From contig NZ_JAHLPR010000016.1 of NCBI RefSeq assembly GCF_018918005.1, positions 37,208 through 101,207 of the forward strand: DNA of 64,000 nucleotides, in the 5' to 3' direction. Shown here one piece after another: positions 9,196 to 17,431 of this stretch. The stretch comes from Paenibacillus sp. MSJ-34 (GTDB lineage: Bacteria; Bacillota; Bacilli; Paenibacillales; Paenibacillaceae). Positions within the stretch are counted from its first letter, which is position 1; each line of letters begins with the position of its first letter. The notes under the pieces were generated by a model, which had not been told where the DNA came from, searched no databases, and saw nothing but the letters and a program-made list of their open reading frames with translations. The position numbers and the translations under genes are program-made.

Positions 9196-10950
9196 ATGGG
9201 AATTTTTCGAGATTTGATGTGGTTTTTCCGGATGGAGAAAAAAAGCTACGGGATCGGCGTCATTTTCCTCGTTCTCGTATCCGCCATCAATTTGCTTCCG
9301 CCGTATATCGTGGGCGTCATCGTCGACTCCATTCAAACGAAGTCGCTGACGCCCGAAATATTGTTGAAGTGGGCGTTGTTTATCTTTGCGATCGCTTGGC
9401 TCGCTTACTGGTTCCGCTACATTTGGCGGGTATTGATCTTCGGCTCCGCGCTGCGGCTCGGCAGGCTGCTGCGAAACCGGTTGTACGAACATTTTACGAA
9501 AATGTCGCCGCGGTTTTATCATAAACGGAGAATCGGCGACATGATGGCGCATTCCACAAACGATGTGCAGGCAGTGGAAACGACGGCGGGGGAAGGCATT
9601 TTGACGCTTGTCGACTCGATCACGATGGGCGGTCTCGTCGCCGTCATGATGGCGGTCATCGATTGGCGCCTGACGCTCATCGTCTTGTTGCCGATGCCGT
9701 TTATGGCCTGGGCGACAAGCTATTTCGGCACGCTGCTGCATCGGCACTTTCATCATGCGCAGGCCGCGTTTTCCGATTTGAACGATAAAGTGCAAGAGAA
9801 CGTCTCCGGGGTTCGCGTCATTAAAGCGTTCGGACAGGAGGAAGCGGAGAAACGATCGTTTGGCGACCTGTCGGCCGATGTCGTTCGCAAAAATATTGCC
9901 GTCGCCAAGATCGACTCCTTGTTCGACCCGACCATCTCGCTGATCGTCGGCATCTCGTTTATGCTCGCTGTCGGGTTCGGCGCCGTGTTCGTCGTGCGCG
10001 GACAAATGTCGTTAGGGGAATTGACGACATTTACGATTTATTTGGGACAGTTGATTTGGCCGATGCTCGCCTTCGGATTGCTGTTCAACATCGTCGAGCG
10101 GGGACGCGCTTCCTATGACCGTATTTCTTCCTTGCTTGCGAAGAAGCCGGATATCGCCGATCGCGAAGGCGCGAGCGCGGAAGTTCCCGCCGGCGATGTC
10201 ATCTACCATATTTCTTCTTATTCGTACCCGGAGCAACAAATCGCGGCGCTGCGGGATATCCGCTTCAGCTTGCCGGAAGGGCGGACGCTTGGCATCGTTG
10301 GAAGAACGGGAAGCGGGAAGACGACGCTGCTTCGGTTGCTCTTGCGCGAATTCGACCTCGGCTCGGAGAACGGCGACATCATGATCGGCGGCACATCGAT
10401 ATACGATGTCAAACTCGAGGCGCTGCGCGCCGCGATCGGCTATGTGCCGCAGGATCATTTTCTGTTCTCGGCCACGATTGCGGAGAATATCGCATTCGGC
10501 AAACCTGACGCGAGCCTGGAGGAAATTCAGGCTGCCGCGCGCGCGGCTTGCATTCATGACGATATTGTTCAGTTTCCGGACGGCTACGGCACGATGGTCG
10601 GCGAACGCGGCGTAACGTTGTCGGGCGGGCAGAAGCAGCGGATTTCAATCGCCAGGGCGTTTCTGGCGAATCCGCATATTCTGATGCTTGACGATGCGCT
10701 CTCCGCGGTCGACGCGAAGACGGAAAGCGGCATTCTGCAAGAGCTGGAGCAAAATCGGCGCAATAAAACGACTCTGATCTCGGCTCACCGGTTAAGCGCA
10801 ATCGAGCACGCCGATTTGATCGTCGTGCTGGAGCGGGGCGAAATCGCCGAAAGAGGCACGCACGCGCAATTAATGGAAGCGCGAGGCAAATATTACGACA
10901 TGTATATGAGACAGCAATTGGAATCCAGCGTAGCGGAAGGGGGGGCGTGA
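9196..10950 (+). CDS. yheI: Heterodimeric ABC exporter subunit, YheI-like
   Basis: A 584-residue half transporter: six membrane helices (about residues 15-310), then an ATPase domain with Walker A GRTGSGKTTLL and signature LSGGQKQR. The residue after Walker B is Asp instead of the catalytic Glu (LMLDDALSAVD), as in the degenerate subunit of heterodimeric exporters. The length matches B. subtilis YheI (585), which with YheH forms a multidrug exporter also linked to sporulation-kinase signalling. The stop overlaps the next start (GTGA). The ATG follows AAAGGAG. Confidence 0.88.
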   Translation: MGIFRDLMWFFRMEKKSYGIGVIFLVLVSAINLLPPYIVGVIVDSIQTKSLTPEILLKWALFIFAIAWLAYWFRYIWRVLIFGSALRLGRLLRNRLYEHFTKMSPRFYHKRRIGDMMAHSTNDVQAVETTAGEGILTLVDSITMGGLVAVMMAVIDWRLTLIVLLPMPFMAWATSYFGTLLHRHFHHAQAAFSDLNDKVQENVSGVRVIKAFGQEEAEKRSFGDLSADVVRKNIAVAKIDSLFDPTISLIVGISFMLAVGFGAVFVVRGQMSLGELTTFTIYLGQLIWPMLAFGLLFNIVERGRASYDRISSLLAKKPDIADREGASAEVPAGDVIYHISSYSYPEQQIAALRDIRFSLPEGRTLGIVGRTGSGKTTLLRLLLREFDLGSENGDIMIGGTSIYDVKLEALRAAIGYVPQDHFLFSATIAENIAFGKPDASLEEIQAAARAACIHDDIVQFPDGYGTMVGERGVTLSGGQKQRISIARAFLANPHILMLDDALSAVDAKTESGILQELEQNRRNKTTLISAHRLSAIEHADLIVVLERGEIAERGTHAQLMEARGKYYDMYMRQQLESSVAEGGA

Positions 10951-12737
10951 CGATGGAAGAAAGGCAACCGATGGAGAAAATTTCGCAAAACCGGACGCTG
11001 CGCCGATTATTCGCCTATATGAAGCCGCATAAGAAGGAACTGACGATTGCGTTTATAATTTTGGCGTTCGCAACGGCTTCGAGTGTGGCGGGCCCGAAAA
11101 TCGTGCAAATATTTATCGATGATTATTTGGCGCCGCGCCATTGGGATTGGAATGCGATCGTCGTCCTGGCCGCCCTGTACTTTGGTCTGCACCTCGTGTC
11201 CGTCGTACTGACGTACGTTCAGCTCGTAAGCTTCAATAAAATCGCTTTGTGGATCATTCAAAAAATTCGGATGGACGTTTTCGGCAAAGTGCAAAGCTTG
11301 GGGCTCTCATTTTACGATCGTACCCCGGCGGGAAGCTTGGTCTCGCGCATTACGAACGATACGGAATCGATCAAAATGATGTTTGTGAGCGTGTTGTCGA
11401 CATTCGTTCAAAATATTGTGATGCTGATCGGTATTTTTATCGGAATGTTCTTCCTCGATGTAAAGCTTGCGGCCTATTGTTTGGTACTGGTGCCGCTCAT
11501 TCTGTTATTAATGCATACGTACCGCAAGCTAAGCTCGAGAGTGTTCCATATTTCGCGCGAGAAATTAAGCCGCATTAATACGAAATTGAACGAATCGCTG
11601 CAAGGAATGCATATCATTCAGGCGATGCGGCAAGAGAAGCGGTACCGGGCCAGTTTCGAGCAAACGACGGGCGAACATTATGCCGCCGGACTGAAGCAAA
11701 TTAAATTGAACGGATTGCTGGTGCGGCCCGCGGTCGATTTATTGTATTTGCTGGCTTTGCTCTTGGTGCTTAGCTTCTTCGGCGTCCAATCGTTCGCCGG
11801 GCCGGTAGAGATCGGGGTTCTATATGCCTTTATCAATTATTTGGAGCGTTTCTTCGAGCCGATCAATATGATGATGTTTCGCTTGACCGAATTCCAGCAG
11901 GCGATCGTTTCGGCGGAACGCGTCTTTGGATTGATCGACGAAGAGGAACTGGCGCCGACGGGGCAAGGCGATGAGCGGCCCAAAATCGTGCAAGGGCGCA
12001 TCGAGTTTCAGGATGTCAGTTTCTCCTATGACGGCAAGACGGATGTATTGAAGCATATATCGTTTGTCGCCAATCCGGGAGAGACGGTCGCCTTGGTCGG
12101 ACATACCGGAAGCGGCAAAAGCTCGATCATTAATCTGCAAATGCGCTTCTATCCGGTACATCGCGGGCGAATTCTGATCGACGGGGTGCCGCTCGAGCGT
12201 TACGACGACGAAGAACTGCGCCGCGGCATCGGGTTGGTGCTGCAGGACCCGTTCTTGTTTGCCGGCGACATAAAACATAACATCCGACTGCATTCGGAGG
12301 ATATAACCGATGAAGAAGTGGAGCGGGCGGCGCGATTCGTCCAGGCGGACTCGTTCATCAGGCAATTGCCCGGCGGGTACGACGAGCCGGTAGGGGAGCG
12401 GGGAGCGACGTTCTCGAGCGGACAGCGCCAACTGCTGTCGTTTGCGCGTACGATGGCCCGCAACCCGAAAATTCTCGTATTGGACGAAGCGACGGCGAGC
12501 GTCGATACGGAAACGGAGGAAGCGATTCAGGAGGCGCTCCATGAAATGCGGAAAGGCCGAACGACGATCGCGATCGCGCATCGGCTGTCAACGATTCAAG
12601 ACGCGGATTTGATTCTCGTCCTGCATCAGGGCGAAATCGTGGAGCGGGGAACGCATCAGCAGCTGCTGTCTCAACAAGGCCTGTATTACCGCATGTATTT
12701 GCTGCAGCAAGGTGCGGATAAAGAAAAGGTTTGCTAG
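10947..12737 (+). CDS. yheH: Heterodimeric ABC exporter subunit, YheH-like
   Basis: A 596-residue half transporter with an N-terminal six-helix domain and an ATPase domain (Walker A GHTGSGKSSIIN). It has the catalytic Glu after Walker B (LVLDEATASVD) but an altered signature, FSSGQRQ in place of LSGGQ. That is the complement of the upstream subunit, so the dimer has one intact and one impaired ATP site, as expected for BmrCD/YheHI-type exporters. It starts with GTG 10947 overlapping the upstream stop; ATG 10953 is an alternative. It is shorter than B. subtilis YheH (673). Confidence 0.88.
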   Translation: MTMEERQPMEKISQNRTLRRLFAYMKPHKKELTIAFIILAFATASSVAGPKIVQIFIDDYLAPRHWDWNAIVVLAALYFGLHLVSVVLTYVQLVSFNKIALWIIQKIRMDVFGKVQSLGLSFYDRTPAGSLVSRITNDTESIKMMFVSVLSTFVQNIVMLIGIFIGMFFLDVKLAAYCLVLVPLILLLMHTYRKLSSRVFHISREKLSRINTKLNESLQGMHIIQAMRQEKRYRASFEQTTGEHYAAGLKQIKLNGLLVRPAVDLLYLLALLLVLSFFGVQSFAGPVEIGVLYAFINYLERFFEPINMMMFRLTEFQQAIVSAERVFGLIDEEELAPTGQGDERPKIVQGRIEFQDVSFSYDGKTDVLKHISFVANPGETVALVGHTGSGKSSIINLQMRFYPVHRGRILIDGVPLERYDDEELRRGIGLVLQDPFLFAGDIKHNIRLHSEDITDEEVERAARFVQADSFIRQLPGGYDEPVGERGATFSSGQRQLLSFARTMARNPKILVLDEATASVDTETEEAIQEALHEMRKGRTTIAIAHRLSTIQDADLILVLHQGEIVERGTHQQLLSQQGLYYRMYLLQQGADKEKVC

Positions 12738-12879
12738 GGCGAACATGAAATCAAAACGTAATCGAAATGTAATCTATTTTTAATAAATATTACCAATTAT
12801 CGACATTAAATTTATATTCCCGTTCATATAATAGAGACACGCTTAGGAAATCTAAGTGAAATAACGGGAGGGACCGGAA

Positions 12880-13059
12880 ATGGAAGAGAACGAAGTATTG
12901 TTGTCTGAAGAAGAAGTTGCTGAAGCAGTAAGCGAAGAAGAAAGCGGCGACGCAGCCGAAAGTGATGCAGTCGAAGAAGGGGAAGCAGAAGCTGAAGCCG
13001 AGGCGGAAGAAGAAGCGGAAGCGGTTGCTGAAGAAAGTGACGCAGAGGCGACGGAGTAA
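12880..13059 (+). CDS. 59-residue highly acidic low-complexity protein
   Basis: ATG at 12880 follows GGGAGGG at 12866-12872. The product is almost entirely Glu, Ala, Ser, Val and Asp, with no Lys, Arg or aromatic residue after the start (EEVAEAV, EAEAEAEEEAEAVAEE). A TATAAT box lies at 12827-12832, a small hairpin (CTTAG/CTAAG, 12842-12856) sits in the leader and a strong terminator follows, so it is a self-contained transcription unit. Such chains are normally disordered. The function is unknown; a charge-based role such as binding a basic partner, cations or DNA-binding proteins is only a guess. Confidence 0.65.
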   Translation: MEENEVLLSEEEVAEAVSEEESGDAAESDAVEEGEAEAEAEAEEEAEAVAEESDAEATE

Positions 13060-13121
13060 CGTTTTTTCCCATTCTCGTATCGAGTCTTGCGGCACTGGAA
13101 TCATAAACTGTCATTCACGTA

Positions 13122-13165
13122 AATAAAACCTGTTCAAGAGATTGAATAGGTTTTATTTTCGTTTG
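13122..13165 (+). terminator. Strong terminator after the acidic small gene
   Basis: AATAAAACCTGTTCAA (13122-13137) pairs with TTGAATAGGTTTTATT (13142-13157) across a four-base loop, with one mismatch, followed by a T-rich tract. Confidence 0.8.
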
Positions 13166-14188
13166 TAGCACAATAGAAGTCGGTCGCGCATGGACTCCGG
13201 CAGCGGTTTTTCGCATAGGGAGGCGGCGTTCTGCGTTGTCGTGAAGAAAATCACTTTCGTTCGGCGCTCTGAGAGCCTCAAATGTCTTTAGGAGCGAAGG
13301 GACGTAAGAGCCTGCGGGCAAAACGCAACGTTTCCGTGGCACCGGCGTCCGAATGAGGCTCTAAAGGAAGTGACAGACGTTATTTCGCCGCTTGAACCTA
13401 TTTTTGAAATGTAACGGATCTGAGCGACCTTATTTGGCTTTTTTCATGCGAAAAACGCGAAATATGAGCATATAGCGGCGTATAGTTCCGTTACAATTTC
13501 AATTGGGCCGAATTTTCGGAAATAACGGCCGTGACATCCGTTAGAGTTTATGCCTGGATTTTTAGCCCAGTCGTTTCATTTAGCGGCATTCTCTATAGTT
13601 AGATTGGCCTAGAAATCGATATTGCCGGTGTAAGAGCACTAGCGTTGCATTAAATCTTCTAGCTGGGATGCGGTACCATAGAAATATAACGGATTTCCGA
13701 GGTCTTATTTTTTAAATTCCAGTCGAATATTTGGAATTAACGGATTTTCGAACCGTTAACATGTCGCGATCGGCTGAGAATCCTTGGTTTTGTGAAGTTT
13801 CGACAAAAATAGAGCCCTCAAAATCCGCTAACTCCGCCAAAATTGCGTTATTGGATCAAATAAGGCCTCCAAAATCCGTTAACCTTATTCATCCCTATCG
13901 CAATCATCGGCTTGAAACGCAGTAAAACATTCGGTGCAACGCTAGTGGCGTAAGATCCAAATTAGCTGCAGGAATCGGAGTAATTCTTTCGCGTGCTTCA
14001 AAACGAGTGAATTAGATCCGGTTTCTTCCGTTACTTCTATCTTGCGGCGGTCGGGAAAATCGATAGAGCGGGATACGAGATGGGATGGAACGAAGTAATG
14101 ATAGACGAGCGAAGCGGAGCATATCCGAAAGTGAATCGGCGCAATGGCTGCCGGCTCGCTTAAAAGTTCGGGAAACGCGGGGTTGAAA
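13166..14188. other. Long non-coding stretch with dispersed repeats
   Basis: No convincing gene is seen in about 1 kb. It holds several copies of a motif with consensus TAACGGATTTnnGAGGnCTT ending in ATTT: forward at 13413-13436 and 13687-13710, inverted at 13808-13830 and 13858-13881. An inverted pair (AGAGCCTCA near 13271, TGAGGCTCT near 13355) lies in the left part. The frame at 13731-13925 is made of these repeats and has no ribosome binding site. Confidence 0.6.
13637..13947. repeat. Non-coding element with terminal inverted repeats, copy A
   Basis: CACTAGCGTTGCA at 13637-13649 is exactly inverted as TGCAACGCTAGTG at 13935-13947. Between them are two forward/inverted pairs of the TAACGGATTT-type motif. 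Nearly the same ends bound copy B at 29320-29571, which suggests a short mobile or palindromic element family without its own genes. Confidence 0.5.
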
Positions 14189-14227
14189 AAATCCGTCCTA
14201 CGCTCTCTATGAGTGCGGGACGGATTT
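14189..14227 (-). terminator. Terminator for the minus-strand Cys-rich gene
   Basis: AAATCCGTCC (14189-14198) and GGACGGATTT (14218-14227) form a perfect stem; read on the minus strand it runs into a TTTTTT tract. Confidence 0.75.
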
Positions 14228-14255
14228 GTATTCTTTATATTGATCTACGAGGTGA

Positions 14256-14534
14256 TTACTCCGTTACCGCCGCCGCAAACAATCCCTTGTCCGAAATTTC
14301 CTGATGGATATCTTCGATATATTTATCCAGACAGGAACAGTAATAATCTTTATAACAAATCGAGCATGGCTTGTTTAACAATCTGGTAATGCTCAGCGGT
14401 TTCCATGTTGGTTGATTGGTGTAGAAAATGCGGCTTTTCGTTTCGTTCGTGAAAGTTATAATGAACTGATATAATCCTTCTTCTTTATTGGAATCGGATA
14501 GTTCGAAGTTTTTGATTGACATTTTGTAGGGCAT
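14256..14534 (-). CDS. Small Cys-cluster protein of unknown function
   Basis: A 92-residue protein beginning at ATG 14534 behind GAGG with nine-base spacing. The C-terminal half carries CSICYKDYYCSC, four Cys close together that could bind zinc or an Fe-S cluster; the N-terminal half looks like a beta-rich domain (YQFIITFTNETKSRIFYTN). It has its own terminator. I do not recognise the family. The local sequence is AT-richer than its neighbours, which could reflect later acquisition. Confidence 0.6.
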   Translation of the reverse strand: MPYKMSIKNFELSDSNKEEGLYQFIITFTNETKSRIFYTNQPTWKPLSITRLLNKPCSICYKDYYCSCLDKYIEDIHQEISDKGLFAAAVTE

Positions 14535-14705
14535 TCTTATCAACCTCGTTTCTATAGGATGAATTAGTAGCTTTAAAATAATAGTGTATAATACATAGAA
14601 ATGTCAATGGAAATTCGGTTTCAAGCTCATAAAAATTTTCAATGGCGCCGATCGTGGCGTTTTTTGTTTTCGAGATTTATTTAGAATACATTTTAAATAA
14701 AAATG

Positions 14706-14734
14706 TTTACAAACTAGAAGGATAAAGTTAAAAT
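14706..14734 (+). promoter_or_regulatory. Sigma-A type promoter of the MFS gene
   Basis: TTTACA at 14706-14711 and TAAAAT at 14729-14734 with a 17-base spacer, 67 bases before the chosen ATG. Confidence 0.6.
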
Positions 14735-14801
14735 TTGCTATATAAAAAAAGTGTATAAGGTAATGCCGCCTGCATTGCTTTGCCGAAGGGGAGGAAGGAT
14801 C

Positions 14802-15950
14802 ATGGAGCGTTTATGGACGAAACCATTTATTCAGATGACATTGGGAATGCTTATTCTATTTACGGGTTTTTATTTGCTTTTGCCGACGATGCCGCTCTTT
14901 ATTAAACAGCTCGGGGGCAATGAATCGCAGGTTGGATTGGTAGCGGGATTGTTTACGTTGACTGCCGTCATTTTTCGTCCGATCGCCGGAGGATTGCTGG
15001 ACCGCTACGGCAGGCGCCCGTTCATTCTTTGGGGATTGCTGCTCTTCACATTATCGATGTATTTGTACGACTGGATCGGGGTAATCGTACTGCTAATGGC
15101 GGTAAGGGTATTGCATGGGGTTAGCTGGGCATTTTCTACAACCGCTGTCGGAACGGCGATTACGGATATGATTCCCGACTCTCGCCGCGCAGAGGGCATG
15201 GGCTGGTTCGGCTTGTCGTCAACGTTGGCGATGGCCGCCGGTCCGATGATCGGCATGTGGATCATTTCGAATCATTCGTTCCACGTCCTGTTTCTCGTCG
15301 CCACCATATTTTCCATCATCGCTCTCGTCTTGGCCTTTATTACGAAGATGCCGTATCATCCGAAGGCAGAGGCGGGCAAGATTCAATTTTTCGAAAAATC
15401 GGTTTTTTCCGTTACGGTATCGATTTTCTTTCTGGCGGTATCCTATGGCGGAATTACGACCTTTTTACCGCTGTTTTCCGAATCGATCCATGTCAATGCC
15501 GGCACGTTCTTCTTGGTCTACGCATTATCGCTCACGATCATCCGGCCGATTGCGGGTAAGCTGTCGGATCGGTTCGGCGAGGCGGCCGTCATCGTTCCGG
15601 CGCTTGTAGCCGTGATTCTGGCTTTGATCGTGCTTAGCTTCGCTACCGGGTTAACAGGCGTTATCGTCTCGGCCGTACTATACGGGATCGGCTTCGGTTC
15701 CGCCCAGCCGTCGCTGCAGGCGGCGACCTTGCGTCTAGCCGGGCCGGACCGGAAAGGGGTAGCCAACGCTTCCTTTTTCACCGCTTTCGACTTAGGAATC
15801 GGTCTCGGAGCGATCGTACTGGGATGGGTATCCCAATATACCAGCTATCAAATCTTGTACATGGTAAGCGCCGTCTCGGTATTCGTTTCCATGCTAATCT
15901 TCGCCGTGTTCGTAAGGCGATTGTTGAAGGGCAGAAGAACGGCGGAATAA
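14802..15950 (+). CDS. Major facilitator superfamily transporter
   Basis: A 382-residue protein with twelve predicted membrane helices and the MFS loop motif GGLLDRYGRRPF between helices 2 and 3; a weaker copy (GKLSDRFGEAAV) appears after helix 8. This matches proton-driven drug or metabolite exporters. The start ATG 14802 follows GGGGAGGAAGG; the longer upstream frame lacks such a site. The substrate is unknown. It stands alone with its own promoter. Confidence 0.85.
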   Translation: MERLWTKPFIQMTLGMLILFTGFYLLLPTMPLFIKQLGGNESQVGLVAGLFTLTAVIFRPIAGGLLDRYGRRPFILWGLLLFTLSMYLYDWIGVIVLLMAVRVLHGVSWAFSTTAVGTAITDMIPDSRRAEGMGWFGLSSTLAMAAGPMIGMWIISNHSFHVLFLVATIFSIIALVLAFITKMPYHPKAEAGKIQFFEKSVFSVTVSIFFLAVSYGGITTFLPLFSESIHVNAGTFFLVYALSLTIIRPIAGKLSDRFGEAAVIVPALVAVILALIVLSFATGLTGVIVSAVLYGIGFGSAQPSLQAATLRLAGPDRKGVANASFFTAFDLGIGLGAIVLGWVSQYTSYQILYMVSAVSVFVSMLIFAVFVRRLLKGRRTAE

Positions 15951-15991
15951 AAGCAAGGGAGCCCCCGGCCGGCTCTTCAGGCTAGGGTTTT

Positions 15992-16005
15992 CCGCTAATT
16001 AGCGG
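15992..16005. promoter_or_regulatory. Perfect 14-base palindrome upstream of the SDR gene
   Basis: CCGCTAATTAGCGG is fully palindromic and lies between the MFS and SDR genes. It could be an operator or part of a weak terminator; no T-run follows. Confidence 0.3.
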
Positions 16006-16118
16006 CATTTCCGGATTGGTACAACGATTTTGCAATAAAGTGGCCCTTACGATGGCCTACGCATTCGTGATAGGATGGACAAAAGCATCAACGATATAAC
16101 GGAAACGGAGGCAAGAAG

Positions 16119-16973
16119 ATGAAAATATTCGTAGCAGGGGCTGCAGGCGTAATCGGACGATTATTGCTTCCTAAACTGATAGAGGCCGGCCATGAAGTCG
16201 TTGGCATGACGCATCGCGAAGAGCATATTGACATCATACGCAAGATGGGAGCGCGCGCGTTCTTGGCCGACGCTTTCGATCGGGAGGCCATCATGTCGGC
16301 GGTTGCCGCCGAGCGGCCGGAGACAATTATTCACCAACTTACCGCGTTGCGCGATTGGAATCTTGAGGAGAATGCCAGAATCCGGATCGAAGGCACCCGG
16401 AATTTGGTCGATGCCGCCAAAGCGGCGAATGTTTCGCGAATCGTCGCGCAAAGCATTGGCTGGGCCTATGAGCCGGGAGAGTCGCCTGCGGCGGAAGATG
16501 TTCCCTTAGATATTGCAGCGCCGATGCCAAGGAAAAGGACGATTGAAGGCATAACGGCTCTGGAACGGGCAGCGGCTGAACTACCGAATCATGTCATATT
16601 GCGATACGGCATGCTGTACGGCCCGGGAACTTGGTACGACCGCCAGGGGATGATGGCCGATAAAGTTCGGCGCAAGGAAGTGCCGGCGACGAACGGAGTA
16701 ACCTCCTTCCTTCATGTCGAGGATGCGGCCCATGCGGCTCTGCTCGCATTGGACTGGCCGTCCGGCCCGGTCAACATTGTGGACGACGAACCGGCGCCCG
16801 GAACCGAATGGCTGCCTGTTTATGCGAGTGCAGCAGGTGCGCCGGAGCCCGGATTCCAAGCGGGGAGCAATCGCGGCGAGCGCGGGGCGTCGAACTTCAA
16901 AGCCCGCAACGAGTACGGTTGGGAGCCGTCGTATCCGACATGGAGGACGGGATTTGGCAAGACGATGGCTTGA
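16119..16973 (+). CDS. NAD(P)-binding epimerase/reductase-like SDR protein
   Basis: A 284-residue extended/atypical SDR protein with the N-terminal GAAGVIGRLLLPKL nucleotide-binding motif, a VSRIVAQSIGWAY central strand and VILRYGMLYGPGTWYD downstream. The usual YxxxK catalytic pair is not evident, so it belongs to the atypical NAD(P)-binding group rather than true sugar epimerases. The ATG follows GGAGG. The substrate cannot be assigned. It stands alone between the MFS gene and the DUF2277 gene. Confidence 0.75.
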   Translation: MKIFVAGAAGVIGRLLLPKLIEAGHEVVGMTHREEHIDIIRKMGARAFLADAFDREAIMSAVAAERPETIIHQLTALRDWNLEENARIRIEGTRNLVDAAKAANVSRIVAQSIGWAYEPGESPAAEDVPLDIAAPMPRKRTIEGITALERAAAELPNHVILRYGMLYGPGTWYDRQGMMADKVRRKEVPATNGVTSFLHVEDAAHAALLALDWPSGPVNIVDDEPAPGTEWLPVYASAAGAPEPGFQAGSNRGERGASNFKARNEYGWEPSYPTWRTGFGKTMA

Positions 16974-17071
16974 CGACAGGCCGAGTTCGCTCGATCGCAG
17001 CAATCGACAAGAAATCGCAAGCGGATATGTATGTTACAATGAAGGATAAATGATTGGAAGGAGATAAGACG

Positions 17072-17344
17072 ATGTGCCGAAATATTAAGAGATTGTACAA
17101 TTTCGATCCTCCGGCGACCGACGAGGATATTCGGGCCGCTTCGCTCCAATTCGTGAGAAAGCTGTCAGGCTTCCAGAAACCTTCGAAAGCGAATGAGGAA
17201 GCGTTCCATCGCGCCGTTGATGAGGTCGACGCCGCCGCGCGGAAATTGCTGGATTCGCTCGTAACCAATGCCGAGCCGCGCAATCGCGAAATCGAAATCG
17301 AACGAGCCCGCCTTCGATCCGTGAAAAGGTTCGGTGTAAAATAA
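17072..17344 (+). CDS. DUF2277 family protein
   Basis: A 90-residue protein beginning MCRNIKRLYNFDPPATDEDI, matching the DUF2277 family across its length (LQFVRKLSGFQKPS, ARKLLDSL). ATG 17072 follows GGAAGGAG with eight-base spacing; the ATG six codons earlier is unlikely. The function is unknown. It is followed by a hairpin and then the convergent sensor kinase. Confidence 0.8.
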   Translation: MCRNIKRLYNFDPPATDEDIRAASLQFVRKLSGFQKPSKANEEAFHRAVDEVDAAARKLLDSLVTNAEPRNREIEIERARLRSVKRFGVK

Positions 17345-17376
17345 AACGGCAGTAAATCGAATAAATGGGGGAGGGA

Positions 17377-17400
17377 AAGCCGCGGAACGCGGCTTCTCCT
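17377..17400. terminator. Hairpin between DUF2277 gene and sensor kinase
   Basis: AAGCCGCG (17377-17384) and CGCGGCTT (17388-17395) form a tight stem between two convergent genes; the T-run is weak. Confidence 0.5.
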
Positions 17401-17431
17401 ATTATTTCGTGATACGCGATAAGTTCTTCCG

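Noticed and set aside
13731..13925. 64-residue ORF inside the repeat region
   Set aside because: Made of TAACGGATTT-type repeats in both orientations, with no ribosome binding site.
14643..14670. Hairpin CGCC/GGCG followed by TTTTTT before the MFS gene
   Set aside because: Only a four-pair stem and no plus-strand gene upstream for it to terminate.
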